DNA of 64,000 nt from Dioscorea cayenensis subsp. rotundata (GCF_009730915.1 NW_024086918.1:17111-81110), one strand, 5' to 3'. Shown: positions 11,357 through 24,984, counted from the first letter of the stretch. The notes: a model not told the origin generated them from the letters alone. Program-made: numbers and translations.

Positions 11357-11544
11357 TATAAGTTTAGATTATAGCTAACATAAATTTTGTTGATCTCTTT
11401 AGGATAGTTTTTTAATTTAGTTGATAGCATATATAAGTGATTAAAAATAAAAGAGAAAATTAATTAAAAAATAGAAAAATAGGGCATCTCAATACTGAAA
11501 ACAAAACACAAAAAAACAACCTTTAATGTCTAATATTATACTTA

Positions 11545-11738
11545 GTTAAAATATTTAACCCTTTAATTTACCTTAATGCCACCTAAAATAAATTATCTCT
11601 CCAACGATTGTTTTTTTGAGTGTCATTAACACTTTCTATTTGCTGTTAAAACATTTAACCCTTAATTTACTTTAATGCCACATAAAGTGAATGATCTCTC
11701 TCCAACGATTGTTTTTGAGTGTCATTAACATTTTCTAT
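11545..11738. repeat. Tandem duplication of a 95-bp unit
   Basis: The two units start at 11545 and 11644. Both begin GTTAAAAYATTTAACCC and share CTCCAACGATTGTTTTT and GAGTGTCATTAACA. A few substitutions and small indels separate them. Confidence 0.85.
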
Positions 11739-12845
11739 TCCTATGTTATTGTTTTTATTAAGCTTTTACATAACTTTTTACTTTTTATCACAAGTGGATT
11801 ACATAATTTTGTCTCATATTATTAGCTTAGTATATTATGTTTTGTTCAAATTGTCTGTTTTTTTATTTAACAAAATTGTAATTTATCAATTTTCATATAA
11901 AAAGAATAAATCATCTTGATGCTTAAGGTTAAATTACATTAAAGAAACTACAAAAATTTATAGAAAAATAATAGTCTCAATGGAATTGATAACTTGAGAA
12001 ATATTTTTTAGTTAACATGCCATGTACTCATGTGTTACAATGGGTAAAACTCATAAATAATTTAAAATTTATAGCAGTTGAAATTCATTACAATTCCTTT
12101 ATAAATTATTCAAGACCTATTTCTCTCACCCTCTTGTCCCCCATCTCCTCCTCTATTGTGTGTTCCTTTTTCAATCAACTTGAAATCAAAAACATGTTCA
12201 TAAAAATAAAAATATATATAAATCTAACAAAGGAACCAGAATCACAAATCAAAAATCAGACAAGTACATGATTCCTCCAAAACACTCCGTCAAATTAAAC
12301 TTTAAACACATTCTAGATGCCCAAAAAGTAACTATCAAAACAAAATGGAAGAAAACAATCCAAATCGGAATATCAAATGGATACGGAAGAGTATATTTTT
12401 AAGTACTGATAAAACCTTTTTGTGTCTTCGTGAGCACTAAAAACATCAATTTTAGTAAATTGACGACCCATGCTTCTCATTAATGTATTTCCCTTAATCT
12501 AAGTCATAATTTTTCTTATAAAAATAAATAAATCCAAAAATATATGAGAGTGAAAGAAATCGGTTACAACTACAAGTAAAATACACATGCCGAGAATATA
12601 AATATACAAAAATGTTAAAAATATAGAAAAAGACATAATGCAATACAAAGAGTATGAATCGCAAAAATCGTAAAATAGTTAAATGCCACTTTATTAACCT
12701 ATTTAAAAAGGCACTATTCAAACATAACTATTTTGTCAAACTAGAGTGTTAAGGATCTATAATCCATTCTTCGGTAACATAAAATAAAAATAAAAAAATA
12801 AAAATAAAAATAAAAATCTCACCAGCAGTGAAAGAGCTTCACGTA

Positions 12846-12866
12846 TTATATATATATATATATATA
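12846..12866. repeat. (TA)n run upstream of kinase gene A
   Basis: About ten TA units roughly 270 bp before the start of gene A. It could lie in the promoter, but no defined TATA box can be separated from the repeat. Confidence 0.6.
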
Positions 12867-13138
12867 GTATATATGATTTTCATATATTATTCTCTTCTGT
12901 CCACTTCCGTTTGTCATTTTTCGAATACTGTACCTTGAACTTGACTCCAAGAACACTGAACACCATTATCAATATACTTAAAGCCACAACCGGCTTGTCT
13001 ATATCTATTGCAACATATATAGTCTTCTCTTCTCCATATGTCCACATTTCCACCTATCAAAAATGCCAAACATCTCATCTTCATGCATCTATATTTCTCA
13101 AATTTCCCAAACTAAAAAGTAGAACCAGCAAGCAATCA

Positions 13139-15697
13139 ATGGTTTCCATTCTCCATCTTTTTGCTAATAATCTCATTACCACTCTTAGTTCAATCAGATG
13201 AATGGGAACCTTTTTCCAAACTTCCCATCAACTGCAAAGCTCCCTTCACATTGGGACTAACACAAAGCCATCTTCAAGCAAAGAGCTCATTTCAGTCCAA
13301 GATGGATCCCTCAGAGACCAATCCTTGTTGCCAAAACAACCTTTCAAGATTTAGCAGGAATGGTCTGGGGTTAACCTTCTCCTTTGGCTTTATTTGTTCT
13401 GGTTCTTGTGATTCATTTGTCTTGGCCATTGCCATTATGGTGAAGACCACTGACCAAAGCACAGTTCTGCAAGTAGTATGGTCTGCCAACAGGGACAAAA
13501 CCTGTCAAGGAGAATGCAACACTTGAGCTAAAGAAAGATGGTAACTTTGTGCTCACTGACATTAATGGCACCATTGTTTGGAGTACTATCACATCAGGCA
13601 AGCCAGTTTCAGGGATTAATCTCACAGACAATGGGGAGTTTGATGTTGTTTTGATAGTGAGAACAACATCATTTGGAACTCTTTTGATTTCCCAGTTGAT
13701 ACACTGCTGCCTGGACAGAGACTGGTGGCTTGGCAGAGACTGGTGAGTAGAGCTTCAACTTATAACTGGACTCATTCAGGATCTCATTTTATCTTACTCT
13801 CTCCAAGTGGTTTCTCTTCTTTCATAGAATCTGATGGAATACCTCAGGTTTACTATAGAAAAGGAAGTGTTACCATTAATTCAGAGGATGAGGAGGCATA
13901 TCTGCAGTTCATGAATGGCAATGTAAGTTTGGTTTTGTCTTCAAAGAATCAACTGATGCCTCCGGTGCCACCGACATCATCGCCACAGTTCTTGAGGCTT
14001 GATCCTGATGGTCATCTGAGGTTATATCAGCTTGAAGGGTTTATGAAGTGGAAAGTGGTTGCAGACTTGTTAGATGATCAATTGGATTACTGTGATTATC
14101 CTTTGGCTTGTGGATATTATGGTGTTTGTTCAAACAAGCAGTGTAGTTGTCCACAAGGGGGAGGAAACCAAACCCTGAATTACTTCTCTGCAGTGAATTA
14201 TGATGATCCAGTGCAGGGTTGTACTAGTGTGACTCCATTGGATTGTCAGAAATCTCAGAAACATCATCTTTTACATCTTGAGAATGTTTACTACTTTCAC
14301 CATGATATAACTTCTCAGAGCAAAGTCAGTGTGGAGACTTGCAAGGCCCAGTGCTTGACTCAATGTGGTTGCAAGGCAGTTGGATTTTGCCAGAATTCAA
14401 CAGCTCTGGTGGGCAGTGTACTTTTGGATCAGCCAACTCTTCTCAATGAAAAAGAGCTCGGCAATCCGAATATAGCTACAATTCATCAGTTTTTCTCAAA
14501 GTTCAGGTTCCGGAGCAGTTGAATGCAACTAGAGTTCAGCCAGGTATGAAGCATCAGCACTTCATAATCATGGGATGTATTGCAGGAGGTGTGAGTTACT
14601 GTTTTTCCTCGCGTTGATTTGCGTTCGGATTTTTGTATTTGAGAAGGAAAAGGTGCGAGCAAGAGGATGAATATCTCAAATGGGACATTAGTGCAGAGAA
14701 CTACTTCAATTTGAATCATGCTTCTGAATTACCCGTGAAATTTTGTTTCGAAGATTTGAGGAATGCTACTCATGACTTCAGTAAAGAGCTTGGACGAGGA
14801 GGATCGGGTTCGGTGTTTGAAGGAATTCTTAGTAATGGCAGGAAAGTTGCAGTGAAACGAATGGAAAGGATATCACAAGGGAAGAAGCAGTTCTTAGCAG
14901 AGATTGAAACAATTCACGGCATTCATCACATCAATCTGGTAAGACTGATCGGGTACTGTGTCGAAAAATCATACTATTTCTTGGTCTATGAATTCATGTC
15001 AAATGGATCATTGGATAAATGGATCTTCAACAAAGACAATAATCATAAGCTTGATTGGGGGATTAGACTTCAGATTATCATCAACGTCGCAAAGGGATTG
15101 TCTTATCTCCATGAAGATTGCTGCAAGAGGATACTTCATTTAGACATCATGCCACAGAACATTCTCTTGGATGAGAATTTCAATGCTAAGATTGCTGATT
15201 TCGGTCTTTCTAAATTAGTGGAAAGGGATCAAAGCAAAGTTATGACAACAATGAGAGGAACACTTGGTTACTTAGCTCCAGAATGGTTGAACTCAGTAAT
15301 TACTGAGAAGGTCGATGTTTACAGCTTTGGAATTCTTGTTCTTGAGATCATTTGTGGCAGGAAAAACTTTGATTTCTGTCAACCTATAGAGGACATTTAC
15401 CTATTGAAACTAGTGAAAGAAAAGGCACATGATGATAGATTGCATGAAATTGTAGCAAAGGATGATGGGAATATGGAGCTCCACATGGAAGAGGCTGTGA
15501 AAATGATCAGAGTTGCCATGTGGTGTTTACAGAGTGATCACAATTTGAGGCCTGCAATGTCAAAGATTGTTAAAGTTTTGGAAGATGGTATTGATATCAA
15601 CACAACCATTAATTATGAAATTTTGATTCCGTCTGCATCGTCTGTCATTGATAAACTTTCGCATCCATTTTTCAATTCGGCTTTGCTTGGAATATGA
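13139..15697 (+). pseudogene. G-type lectin S-receptor-like kinase A, broken
   Basis: Related to SD2-5-type S-receptor-like kinases, plasma-membrane proteins with an extracellular mannose-type lectin domain, a cysteine-rich part, one transmembrane helix and a cytosolic Ser/Thr kinase. In order: signal peptide (broken after residue 20), lectin domain with VVWSANRD (near 13480), cysteine-rich segment (14080-14160), PAN-like cysteines (14335-14390), transmembrane region (about 14560-14640, containing a stop) and kinase (14633-15697). The kinase has GRGGSGSVFEG, VAVKRM, DFG and APEW, but the catalytic loop reads HLDIMPQN, with methionine where the family has lysine. At least four frame breaks lie between 13200 and 14640. 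Either a pseudogene or a gene damaged by assembly indels. It converges with gene B. Confidence 0.8.
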
Positions 15698-16209
15698 TCT
15701 GTGTCGTTACATCTCATCAAAGATATCAGTGTACATTTGTTCAATTCTGTATAACTCCTGCTGACCACTTCCATATTTTTTTAAAATAATTTTTCAGAGG
15801 AAAAAAGTGTTGATATAATATTTTTCGGTATTTGATCATATTGTAGTTTTTCAGTATTCCAAGTAATTAAACAGCTAAGTAATGAACAAAACTTTAAAAA
15901 TCCCTTCACCTTCAACACGAGGTTATTGTTTTAGTTATTCACTATCGCTTATCGGTCATAATATTAGAATGACTTTAGATTCAAAATCATATCATCAAAC
16001 TATTCATAGTCAGTAGTCACAAGATACAATGCAGATGAAAAACAATGAAGACTTGTCAGAAAAATAAAAAAAGAAATCAAAAGATTTTGAGCTCATTTAA
16101 ATGACAAAAAGGAGATGTGCTTGAAAATGCATACAATTGAATTTCTTCATGATTTGGGAGATGGAAAAGGTTTAGTATAAAATTGAAGGAACCATGGTTT
16201 TGTAATAAA
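15698..16209. other. Intergenic gap between genes A and B
   Basis: A 512-bp AT-rich spacer between two converging kinase genes. It should hold both 3' ends. No other feature is visible. Confidence 0.6.
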
Positions 16210-18785
16210 CTAAAAGCTCATTTGATCATCCAATTCCACAGCTCCTTCCAAGAACTTCCACCACTGTGAGACATAGATGGCCTCTTCTTTATAATCATCA
16301 TTCAAACACCAAAGCCCAAGTCTAATGAGCTTCAATGCTTCTTCTTCTTCTTCACTCGCAATAAAATTCTCTTTTCGGCCAGTGAACAATGCTAATGAGT
16401 TGATTCTCATCGGCTTTTTCTCTTCAACAAGCTCAGTAATCGAACGCGTGAATCATTCTGACCATAGTCCAAGTTTTTTCCTGCAACAAAGGATTTCAAG
16501 CAAGACAATGCCGAAGCTATATGTCAGCTTTCACTGTGATGTGCTCTGATGCTGCCATTCTGAGACCAAGTACCCAAGAGTTCCTCTCACTGTTGCAGTG
16601 ATTTGGCTTCGATCTCTATCAATAACCTTTGCCAATCCAAAATCGGAACCTTCGCATTGAATTTGTCGTCGAAGTAGCATTATGCGGCTTCACATCTAAA
16701 ATGTACAATCTTTTGCCATGCATTCTTCATGGAGATAAGCCAATCCTTTGGCAATGCCAGTAATGATTTTCAGCTTTGTTATCCAATCAATTTCTTGTTT
16801 TCTTTTTACCAAAAATCCAAGTATCTAGTGAGCCATTTGTCATGAACTCATACACTAAAAAGCCTGTGAGATTTCTCTAGCACAAAAGCCAATCAGTTGC
16901 ACCAAATTGATGTGATGAATGCTCCAATTGTCTTAACCTCTGCTAAAAACTCATCCATTCCTTGGCCATCTCTTTCAAGTCTCTTAACAGCAACCAGTGT
17001 TCCATCATTCAGAACACCTCTGAACACAGTGCCAAAGCCACTCTCTCCCAATCGTTTTAGCAGGAACTCTGCAGTGCGATGCAAAGCTCTTTGTAAGAAA
17101 ATCTCACTGGCATACCTGGAACTTGTTCGATAAACTCATCATCATTGTTATGTCTTCTTCTTCTTCTTGTCCTCCATAATAAAACAACAAAGATGACAGC
17201 AAAAACTGAGACAGCAGGGACAACAGCAACAAAGAGACCACAAACACGTTGATTTTCTTTGATTTTCTTGCACTTGATGGGAGAGTAGGAAGTGAAGGAG
17301 GGAACAGCAGTGGAAGAAGGACCAGGTGAGCCACTCAGAGCAACTCTCACCTTCAAATACGATGCCGATGTCCTTGAAGACAAAATTGCCAATGAAGAAT
17401 CTGAAGCTGGTGCGGTGCTACTACAAAACTAGCTCCCTTAGGATCTTCTACTGGCTCTGCTTGGATTGACAATACAATGGATGGTAAATAACTTTACAAA
17501 CCATTAAATACATCACTGTCCCTGTATAAGAAAACAGCTTCACAACTGGAATTTCTCAGGCAAGCTTCCTTGCAATCATCCAACTTCTGAATGCCGTGAA
17601 CCGCAGACTCAGGGTCTGAATAAGCCAGAAACTAACTAAGACTACCAAAGTCCACAAGTTTGAAATTATCGGTGAAGATACCAACCTGAGAACAACCAAG
17701 TTGAGGAAACTGATCATCATAAGGAGAGAAGTAAGCACCCCCGTCTAGTGATTTTTGGACAAGAGCATTGCCCTTTCCGGCAAACACCATAGTTGCCGCA
17801 ATGAAGAGGCAACTGGCAGGGATCTCTACTCTGCATGAAATCATAGACAACCATCCAACCTTGCAACCATTGCCAACTATAAATCCTTAAACTACCATCA
17901 GAATCCAACCTCATGAAGTCAGAGGCTGGCAGCCACTTTGTTTCATCTAATGCAACACAATAAACCTCTTTCCATATCTTAAATCCCAATACCAAATGCC
18001 CATTCTGCAATAGTCACAAAAGCTGAGTGAGTCCTCAGGTGTTGATTGATTACTAAAGAGTCCCCTAAAAACCAAGTAAGGGATTGGTGCCTCTGCATGC
18101 ACATAAGCAGTGAGCAAATTATGATTTATGGATGAGGAGAACAAACCAGTGCTGAGTTAATGAAATTTGGACTTGATGTTAAGCTCTGGCCTTTCCTAAG
18201 AAATTGACTCGAGGCAGAGTATCTGTTGGATGATTGAATGTTTCCCAAACTGATTTGTTTTGTTTGTTGAAGAGAACAAGATTAGGACCATAATCAGCAA
18301 CCTTCATACCAACAACATTTCAGGGAAGATGCTTTTTGCTAGACCAAACACCATCTCCATTGGAGTTCTTCAGAGATCAAAGCTCCCATTGATGAATTCA
18401 AGGTGGCATTTTCTCTCCAACGAGATTGTCACGGTTGGCCGACCATATTATCTGGGGCGGCGTCTAATGTTTACCAGTTCCGAGTCCGAGCTTTCCACAA
18501 GAACAACAGCAAACTGGCATAAACCATTCCATGATGGACTGCAAACAAATCCACAGCCATGGCCAAGAATCTCTCTACCTTGGGAACACCAGGACCATAT
18601 AGAAGTATAAGCCAGACCATCATGCCATCGATGAACTCGACTGAAGGGATGGAGTCATTGTTGTTCTTCCAGGATGTGGAGCCATTTTTAGAAAGAGAAT
18701 GGTGGTTTTGATCAGACAAATTCAGCTTCGAAACATGGAAGATTGAGACCAGCAAGATGAATGCAAGCAGCGTGGAGCAGGCCAT
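16210..18785 (-). pseudogene. G-type lectin S-receptor-like kinase B, broken
   Basis: Same family as gene A, on the minus strand. The start chosen is the methionine at 18785 (MACSTLLAFILLVSIFHVSK, a signal peptide), which matches the MACYI start of genes C and D. After it come lectin fragments (18610-18300), a segment with DFMRLDSDGSLRIYSW (about 17910) and a cysteine-rich part (CQLPLHCGNYGVC), then PAN-like sequence, a transmembrane helix (about 17290-17180) and kinase (17150-16210). Kinase pieces include [20 protein letters not shown] and a C-terminal LIRLGLWCL. More than six frame breaks and stops run through the whole gene, including the catalytic loop region (16560-16890). This is the most decayed of the four and very probably a pseudogene. 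Confidence 0.8.
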
Positions 18786-19566
18786 GGAGATGATCATATT
18801 GTTGATGATGATACTTTCTTATGTTTGATACAATGCAATTGATATGTTTAGATATATCATTAACAAACATAGTTTTATAATTTCTATCTATCTGAAATGA
18901 AAACACTTGGCTTTGTTCCTGTCATTGGCTTAGCAAAATGATCCCAAGAAAACAAGAACTTTGGTGTTTTTCACTAGCGCCGAGCCAGAGAATGAGCAAA
19001 TATATTTATATCATTTTGGTTCTGTGTGACAATTGACGAGTGTTTGCTCTGGTTTGGCTACAAAATTATCTGAGTGGCTTTTTCCATCCCATCTAGAAGG
19101 TGGTGTTAATGTTATGTTTATAACCAATATATGTTGTACAAAAAAACTACTCTGTTTTTGGCTTACTTATTGTATGTCTGTATACGGATATATTAGATAT
19201 CCACCCATATGCACTTGTAAGGCATTAGGATATAACCAAAAAGTGCAAACAAGAAAATAGAGGTGCAAAGAGAGCATTATAACAGAACAAGGATAAATGA
19301 ATCGATGCAACCCACGAATTCAAGTGCCAAAAGTTACTAGAAGCTGAATCCCTCGTCAAGTTCCCTTGCTGGAGAAGGACCTTCAGTGCAGAAATTTTCT
19401 ACCAGTGTTCCTATTATCCATGATAATTTTGGTCCTATTATCCATTTCCTTTTTACTTGAAAAATCAACTAATTTGTTTTGTGTGATTATTTTTAGTGAC
19501 ATGTAGTCCTGTCATTACACGATATATACACATATATATTGGGGAACAAGCCACAGGATAAATTTG

Positions 19567-19663
19567 AAAACGGTCTGTCATGGACACACCACGTTACTAT
19601 AAGATGACGGTGGTTAGGATGCATCTAGTAACGTGGTAAAACGGTCTGTCATGGACACACCAC
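19567..19663. repeat. 26-bp direct repeat around a small hairpin
   Basis: Identical 26-bp copies (19567-19592 and 19638-19663) contain CGGTCTGTCATGGACACACC. Between them, ACGTTACT and AGTAACGT form an inverted pair. Confidence 0.8.
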
Positions 19664-19913
19664 AACAAATGAGGGTGAAACATGCGCCAAATCACTTCAT
19701 ATAAATCTGAGTTCTCATATAAGATGACAGGCAATTCTCAGCCTTCCCACTTGTGTTAGGCAGCATGGAGCACTGCTCTTGTTGACCCTTACACGAAAAG
19801 GAGCACAAAGTCTGGTAGAGCACACCTTTGATGCCATGATCATTGTTGTAAGTGGTCTAAAAAAACAGCCAGGAAACCAAGTAGGGAGGTAGTATCCTCG
19901 ACCATGTAGACTT

Positions 19914-20500
19914 CCCTACCACCAACAGTATGGGAAGGTTCACACTTAGGAAGGCAGGGGCATTAATCAGGGGGAAGGGCATCTCAGTTGGCATCAAAGT
20001 GGAGATGTTGGTGAGCATTGAAACATATTGATACCCTCCATGATGGGAAGCTTTTCCCTACCACCAACAGTGTGGGAAGGTTTGCACTTAGGGAGGCAAG
20101 GGCCTTAATCACAAAAAATGTCATCTTAGTTGGCATCAAAGTAGAGATGGTGATGAGCATTGAAACATATCGGTGCCCTCAATGATGGAAAGCTTTTCAT
20201 GTGCATGGAGGGGATTATTATCCTTCTTTCCTTTCGAAATAATGTGCATGGCTCTAGATACCTTCGACAGAGGCCTGTGGGAACTCAACCACATCATTGA
20301 GAGGAGTAATGGACCTGACAGAACTTGCTTATGATTCCGAGGTTTTTATCACAAAAAACAAGTTTAGCAGAAACATTAGAAGTAATGGCGTAGGGAAATA
20401 GAGTCCTCGATCATGCTAAGCTTATCCACTGCCACCATTATGGGAAGGTTCACACAGGATAGGCTAAGGCCTCAACCACGAAGAAAAGTGTCTCAACATG
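19914..20500. repeat. 142-bp tandem duplication with partial third copy
   Basis: Units start at 19914 and 20056 with CCCTACCACCAACAG and share GGCATCAAAGT and GAGCATTGAAACATAT. A third, shorter and diverged copy with TATGGGAAGGTTCACAC lies at about 20419-20500. No coding sense was recognised. Confidence 0.8.
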
Positions 20501-21178
20501 ATTTTCTCACATGAATTTAGTTTATCTATTTTTAATAAATATATATATTTATATATAATGCTCTTATAATATACAAAGTATTTAATTAGGAATTCGGTGG
20601 AGTCCTACCGAATGATAGAGTTATTTTTTTTTTATCAAAAATAAAAAAATAAAAAAAACCACCATGATAGAGTTAGTGTGGAAGAGGCTAATGCTCTTTG
20701 GTTCATATGGCAAGGCCTAGCCGCTCTTTTAGTCCAAGACTGAGTTTGGGGTCCACAACTATAACTTGATTTTTGAATGCTTCCTTTAATCTAATAAAAC
20801 AAAACAGTATACATAGTGCCATTTTGTTGTGAACACAGAGCGCTTCTGCTCACCATTCTGAGATTGATACCTATCGTTAATGTGAACCATATGGCTTTAC
20901 AAATAATTTTTTTATATTAAAATTGGGTGAATTAAAACATGATCATATATTTTAACTGATATTAGTTTAATTAATAGATGTGACACAATTATCTCTAATA
21001 CAAAAAACGGACAAAAGAAAGTATAGATAACACATGCCTGTTTCAAAGAATACTATCAGAAAAATCCAGTGTAGAACAAAAATACGAACACTGGAAATAA
21101 AACAAGCATAAACGGTAAGAACTGTGATTCATGAGAATGACATTGGTACCTTTCATTTAAGGTGCCAAAATAACCTTC

Positions 21179-23647
21179 CTATTTGGGGAAGGCTTCATTA
21201 TGAGGTGGATCAAAGCTAATATCATCTTCTAATTTGACCACACCCTCCAAAAACATAACAATTTGAGACATTGAAGGCCTCTTCTTATAGTCCACAATTG
21301 TACACCATATTCCAAGCTTCATCATTCTCAGTGTTAATTCTTTTTCATAGTTATTCATCTTCTGCCTTCGTTGCTGAATAATGTGAGTAAGATGGAATTC
21401 CTCGGACTTCTTGCGCATAAGTGTCAGCAGAATAACATCTGAACTACATTGGGAGTAATCCAAGTTTCTCCTGCCAAATAGTATTTCTAACATCACAATG
21501 CCAAAGCTATATACATCGGCTTTCACAATAATGTGTTGTGAGTGTTGCCACTCTGGTGCTAAATAGCCAAGAGTACCTCTCATGAGTGTATTTGTAAACT
21601 GGCACCGATCCCTGTCAATGAACATAGCAAGGCCGAAATCAGAAATTTTAGCATTGAAATGATCATCAAGGAGAATATTATGTGGCTTCACGTCTAAATG
21701 AGCAATCCTTTGTCTGCATCCTTCATGCAAATATGCTAGTCCTTTGGCAATGTCAGCTATGATGTTCAGCTTTGTTTCGCAATCAAGATCTTGTTTCATC
21801 TCATCAAAGATCCAGCCATCTAATGAACCATTGCTCATGTATTCAAAGACTAAAATCCTATGTAATTTTTCAGCACAGAAGCCAATCAGTCTCACCAAAT
21901 TGATGTGATGGATGCCACCAATAGTTCTCACCTCAGTTAAGAAATCATCTATGCCTTGCCTCCCAGGCTTGAGTTGTTTCACTGCTACTAACGTCCCATC
22001 CTTTAACACGCCCTTAAAGACGACGGCAAAACCACCCCTTCCAATCTCTTGAGAGAAATTATGTGTCACAATGCAGATTTCATTGTAAGAGAACCTCACC
22101 GGAGTTCCTGGTTCAAAGTGATCTTGCTCATGCTTAGAAGCTCTAATTTTCCACACAAACATCACAACAATGAGAGCTGAAATGAAGATTGCAATGATAC
22201 AAGAGCCTGAAAACAATAATATCTTATGGTATTTGCCATTTTTCACAGTTGCAGATAGCGAGGGAGAAATCGGAGAAGATGCACCAGAATAAACTCTCAC
22301 CTTGAGATATGCTGATGAAACAACATTGCCTTCAGAAATCTTGTTAGCTCTGATGGAGAGGATCTCAGAAGGCAAATAACACCGCCCAACTGAAGCATCA
22401 TGGTCATACGCAAAGAAAGCAGCTTGGCAAGAGGCATTTCTAGAACATGCCTCCCTGCATTCATGTAGCTCTCCAATGTCGGGCACTGCAGCTTGTGAGT
22501 CTGCATAACTGAGATAAGAAAGATTTCCAAAATCCACAAGTTGGTATTGATCTTGCGATGATAATGAACCAATCTGATGGCAACCAAGTTCTGGGGACTG
22601 AGCATCCAGAGGAGCAAAGTAATTAACACCATCCAGTGCTTCCGAACAAGAACACTGCCCTTTGTTGCAGACACCATATCTTCCACATGTAAGTGGTAGT
22701 TGACACAGGTCACTATTGTACATGAAATCATAAACAACCCTCCATCCTTCTTGGAACATCCAGCTATAAATTCTTAAACCTCCATCAGGATCCAACCTTA
22801 AGAAATCAGATGGTTGGTACAACTGTGTTTCAGCCAAAGTGTAAGTGTAGGTCCAATTGCCAAAAAGAAACCCAAGTTGCACCTCCCTGGACTCAAATTT
22901 TACATATTGCAGTAACTTCTTCGGCATATTGGTTTTAGGAAGAAAGAAGTATGGCACCGAGATATCTGTATGAATGAATGCAGTTAAAAAACCAAGAGAA
23001 ATGGATAGAGAGAACAAACCAGTGCCCATGTCTGGGTTAGGCCAGACTTGAAATGAGACTCTGGCCACGCCTGAGTACTTGTCCGGGGAGGAGTGTATCA
23101 GTTGGATGATCAAAAGATTGCCAAACTACTCCATTTGAGCTGTTGAAGAGCACTAAGTTTGGCCCACCGGCAATGCTCATACCCACAGCATTCTTCTTGG
23201 AGTAGTTGCTTGACCAGATTTTTCCTCCCGCAGAATTCCTCAACATCAAACTCCCATGTGAAAATTCCAAGGTTGCATTCTCCCCGACAAGGTTGTTGTG
23301 GTTAGCCGACCATACTACTTGGGGTACTGTCTTCCATGAGTCTGGCGAAGTAGTCTCCAGAAGAATGATCCCAAAACTCACATGAAGCGCTTAGTTGCCA
23401 AATGACAGAAGAAGCCACATCCATAACCAAGTTTGCGACCTGACAGGTTATCTCCACTTCCATTCACAAGTATCATGCGAGCAATAGAGCCATCAGAGAA
23501 CTGTAGTGGGGAAAGAAAATCATTATTATTGATCCAAAGTGTAGTGGAAACATTGTTTGTGAAGTAGATGGTCAGGTCATCAGCCAATGCAAGCTTAGAA
23601 TCAAAGATGGTGATTCCAAAAAACAGAAGGATAATGTAGCAAGCCAT
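21179..23647 (-). pseudogene. G-type lectin S-receptor-like kinase C, nearly intact
   Basis: An SD2-5-type receptor kinase gene apparently without introns. It starts at 23647 with a signal peptide (MACYIILLFFGITIF) and a lectin domain. A 644-codon frame (23113-21179) then carries the cysteine-rich part (residues about 137-156), a PAN-like domain (about 178-250), a transmembrane helix (about 297-325) and a complete kinase (about 356-628). Glycine loop GRGGFAVVFKG, lysine in VAVK, catalytic loop HLDVKPHN, DFG and APEW are all present. The residue before the catalytic aspartate is leucine, so it is a non-RD kinase, a class often linked to immune signalling. Two frame breaks lie in the lectin part, near 23390 (an insertion and a longer T run than in gene D) and near 23045 (one extra base). 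They may be assembly errors; if so the gene could work. Confidence 0.85.
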
Positions 23648-24984
23648 TAGTTGAAACTTTTGCTCCTATACTCAATTTATTGCATAGATGGAATTATTCA
23701 AGTGTTTTAATAGCTTCTTGCAGAAAAGTGTAACAGTCTATTTCATGGGTTAGAGGAATCTGCCGCCCAGAGAAAGGTTACCAGTGGCTCTGCTGTATTT
23801 TATTATACTGACTGAAGGACATGTGGGTTCAATTCAATCAACATAGTGCTTGACCTTTTCTTTCAGGAAGCAAAGAGCTAATTCTTTTTTCATTCAAGTG
23901 AAGAGCACTAATTAAATGTCATCATGTGACACATTGTGAAATATCTTTGTTTTCCTGGAAATTTTTTTTGTTATCAGTAAACAGTAAACAGTAAGCAATT
24001 AACAGAACTGTAAATTTAGGACAGAAACAAGTGAATGATTGGAAGAGACTAGGAAAGATACGTAAACATTTGAAATCCAACAAAAGCAATCAGAGGTTTC
24101 TATAATGCCCCAAGTTGGGTTTGGAACTTATTGTGATAGAAAAACACACCAACCGAACAAATACTGAATTCAATATTGACCAAGATCCAAGAGTTGAAAG
24201 TAACATCAGAAAGAAATAGAAACAGGATGGGAGTTAAACTAGATGCATTGAGGCACTTTTGAAATGAACTAAGTGAGTAAAATGTTGTTTTAATCAAACT
24301 GTCCAGAAAAAATCTTTAAGTTTTGAGCTATAATGAATTTTGTTGTACCAAGGCCAATATATATTGTAAAAGTCGGAAGCTTATTGAGCAGGTTTGTGAT
24401 CATACTGAATTTTGGGATGCTTAACCACAATAAGCACTGAGACACATTCTTAAGTTTCAAACTGGCATATTCCTATCACACAACAAGCATACATTAAAGG
24501 TCTGTAAAATAACAATAAAGAAAAGAAAGGGAGCAAACAAACTAACAGAACAGTATTCATAGTTACGAGTCTTTATCAGATGGACAAAATTTGTAACATA
24601 AGCATCCAATTCAATCAGCATCAGCATGGAAGCAGAAAGCATATTCCTAAACTAAAAATCAAGTATACACCAAGCTAAATTATTCTCAATTCTTCCTTTC
24701 ATAATAATGGATAATCCACATTGCTTGCATACAACATTTGTAGTAGCAATGATAACAACTTTAATAACACCTATTTTTGTTGAGCCAAACTATAATGGGT
24801 CCCACATCTTTAAAACATGACAAAATGCTATTTACAGTTGTAAAAAATCAGTAAGAAGTTAGTGTATTAATTATCATCAGATATTCAAGCAATAATATGA
24901 AACTATCCTGAATCCTGATTGAAATATCCTAGTGCTAATTGTATAGAGAAAGAAAGGAAACCTTATTTTAACGCACAAGAGAAG
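23648..24984. other. Upstream region of gene C, duplicated
   Basis: The first part matches the sequence upstream of gene D: 24091-24200 matches 28530-28630. Further out, 24660-24860 matches 30470-30680. The region is therefore part of the segmental duplication that carries kinase and PPR. No separate gene is seen. Confidence 0.65.

Larger units (their letters stand above)
9746..13138. other. AT-rich intergenic stretch
   Basis: No gene is recognised in these 3.4 kb. The stretch contains an orphan PIF-like transposon end (about 10090-10326), an ATAA-type simple repeat (10772-10803), a CT microsatellite, a 95-bp tandem duplication and a TA run before kinase gene A. Short open frames here are AT-rich and featureless. 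Confidence 0.6.
18786..21178. other. Intergenic region between genes B and C
   Basis: No gene is recognised. The region holds a 26-bp direct repeat (19567-19592 and 19638-19663), a tandem duplication of about 142 bp (19914-20197) with a partial third copy near 20419-20500, and a poly-T/poly-A stretch (20626-20660) flanked by two copies of ATGATAGAGTTA. Confidence 0.55.
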
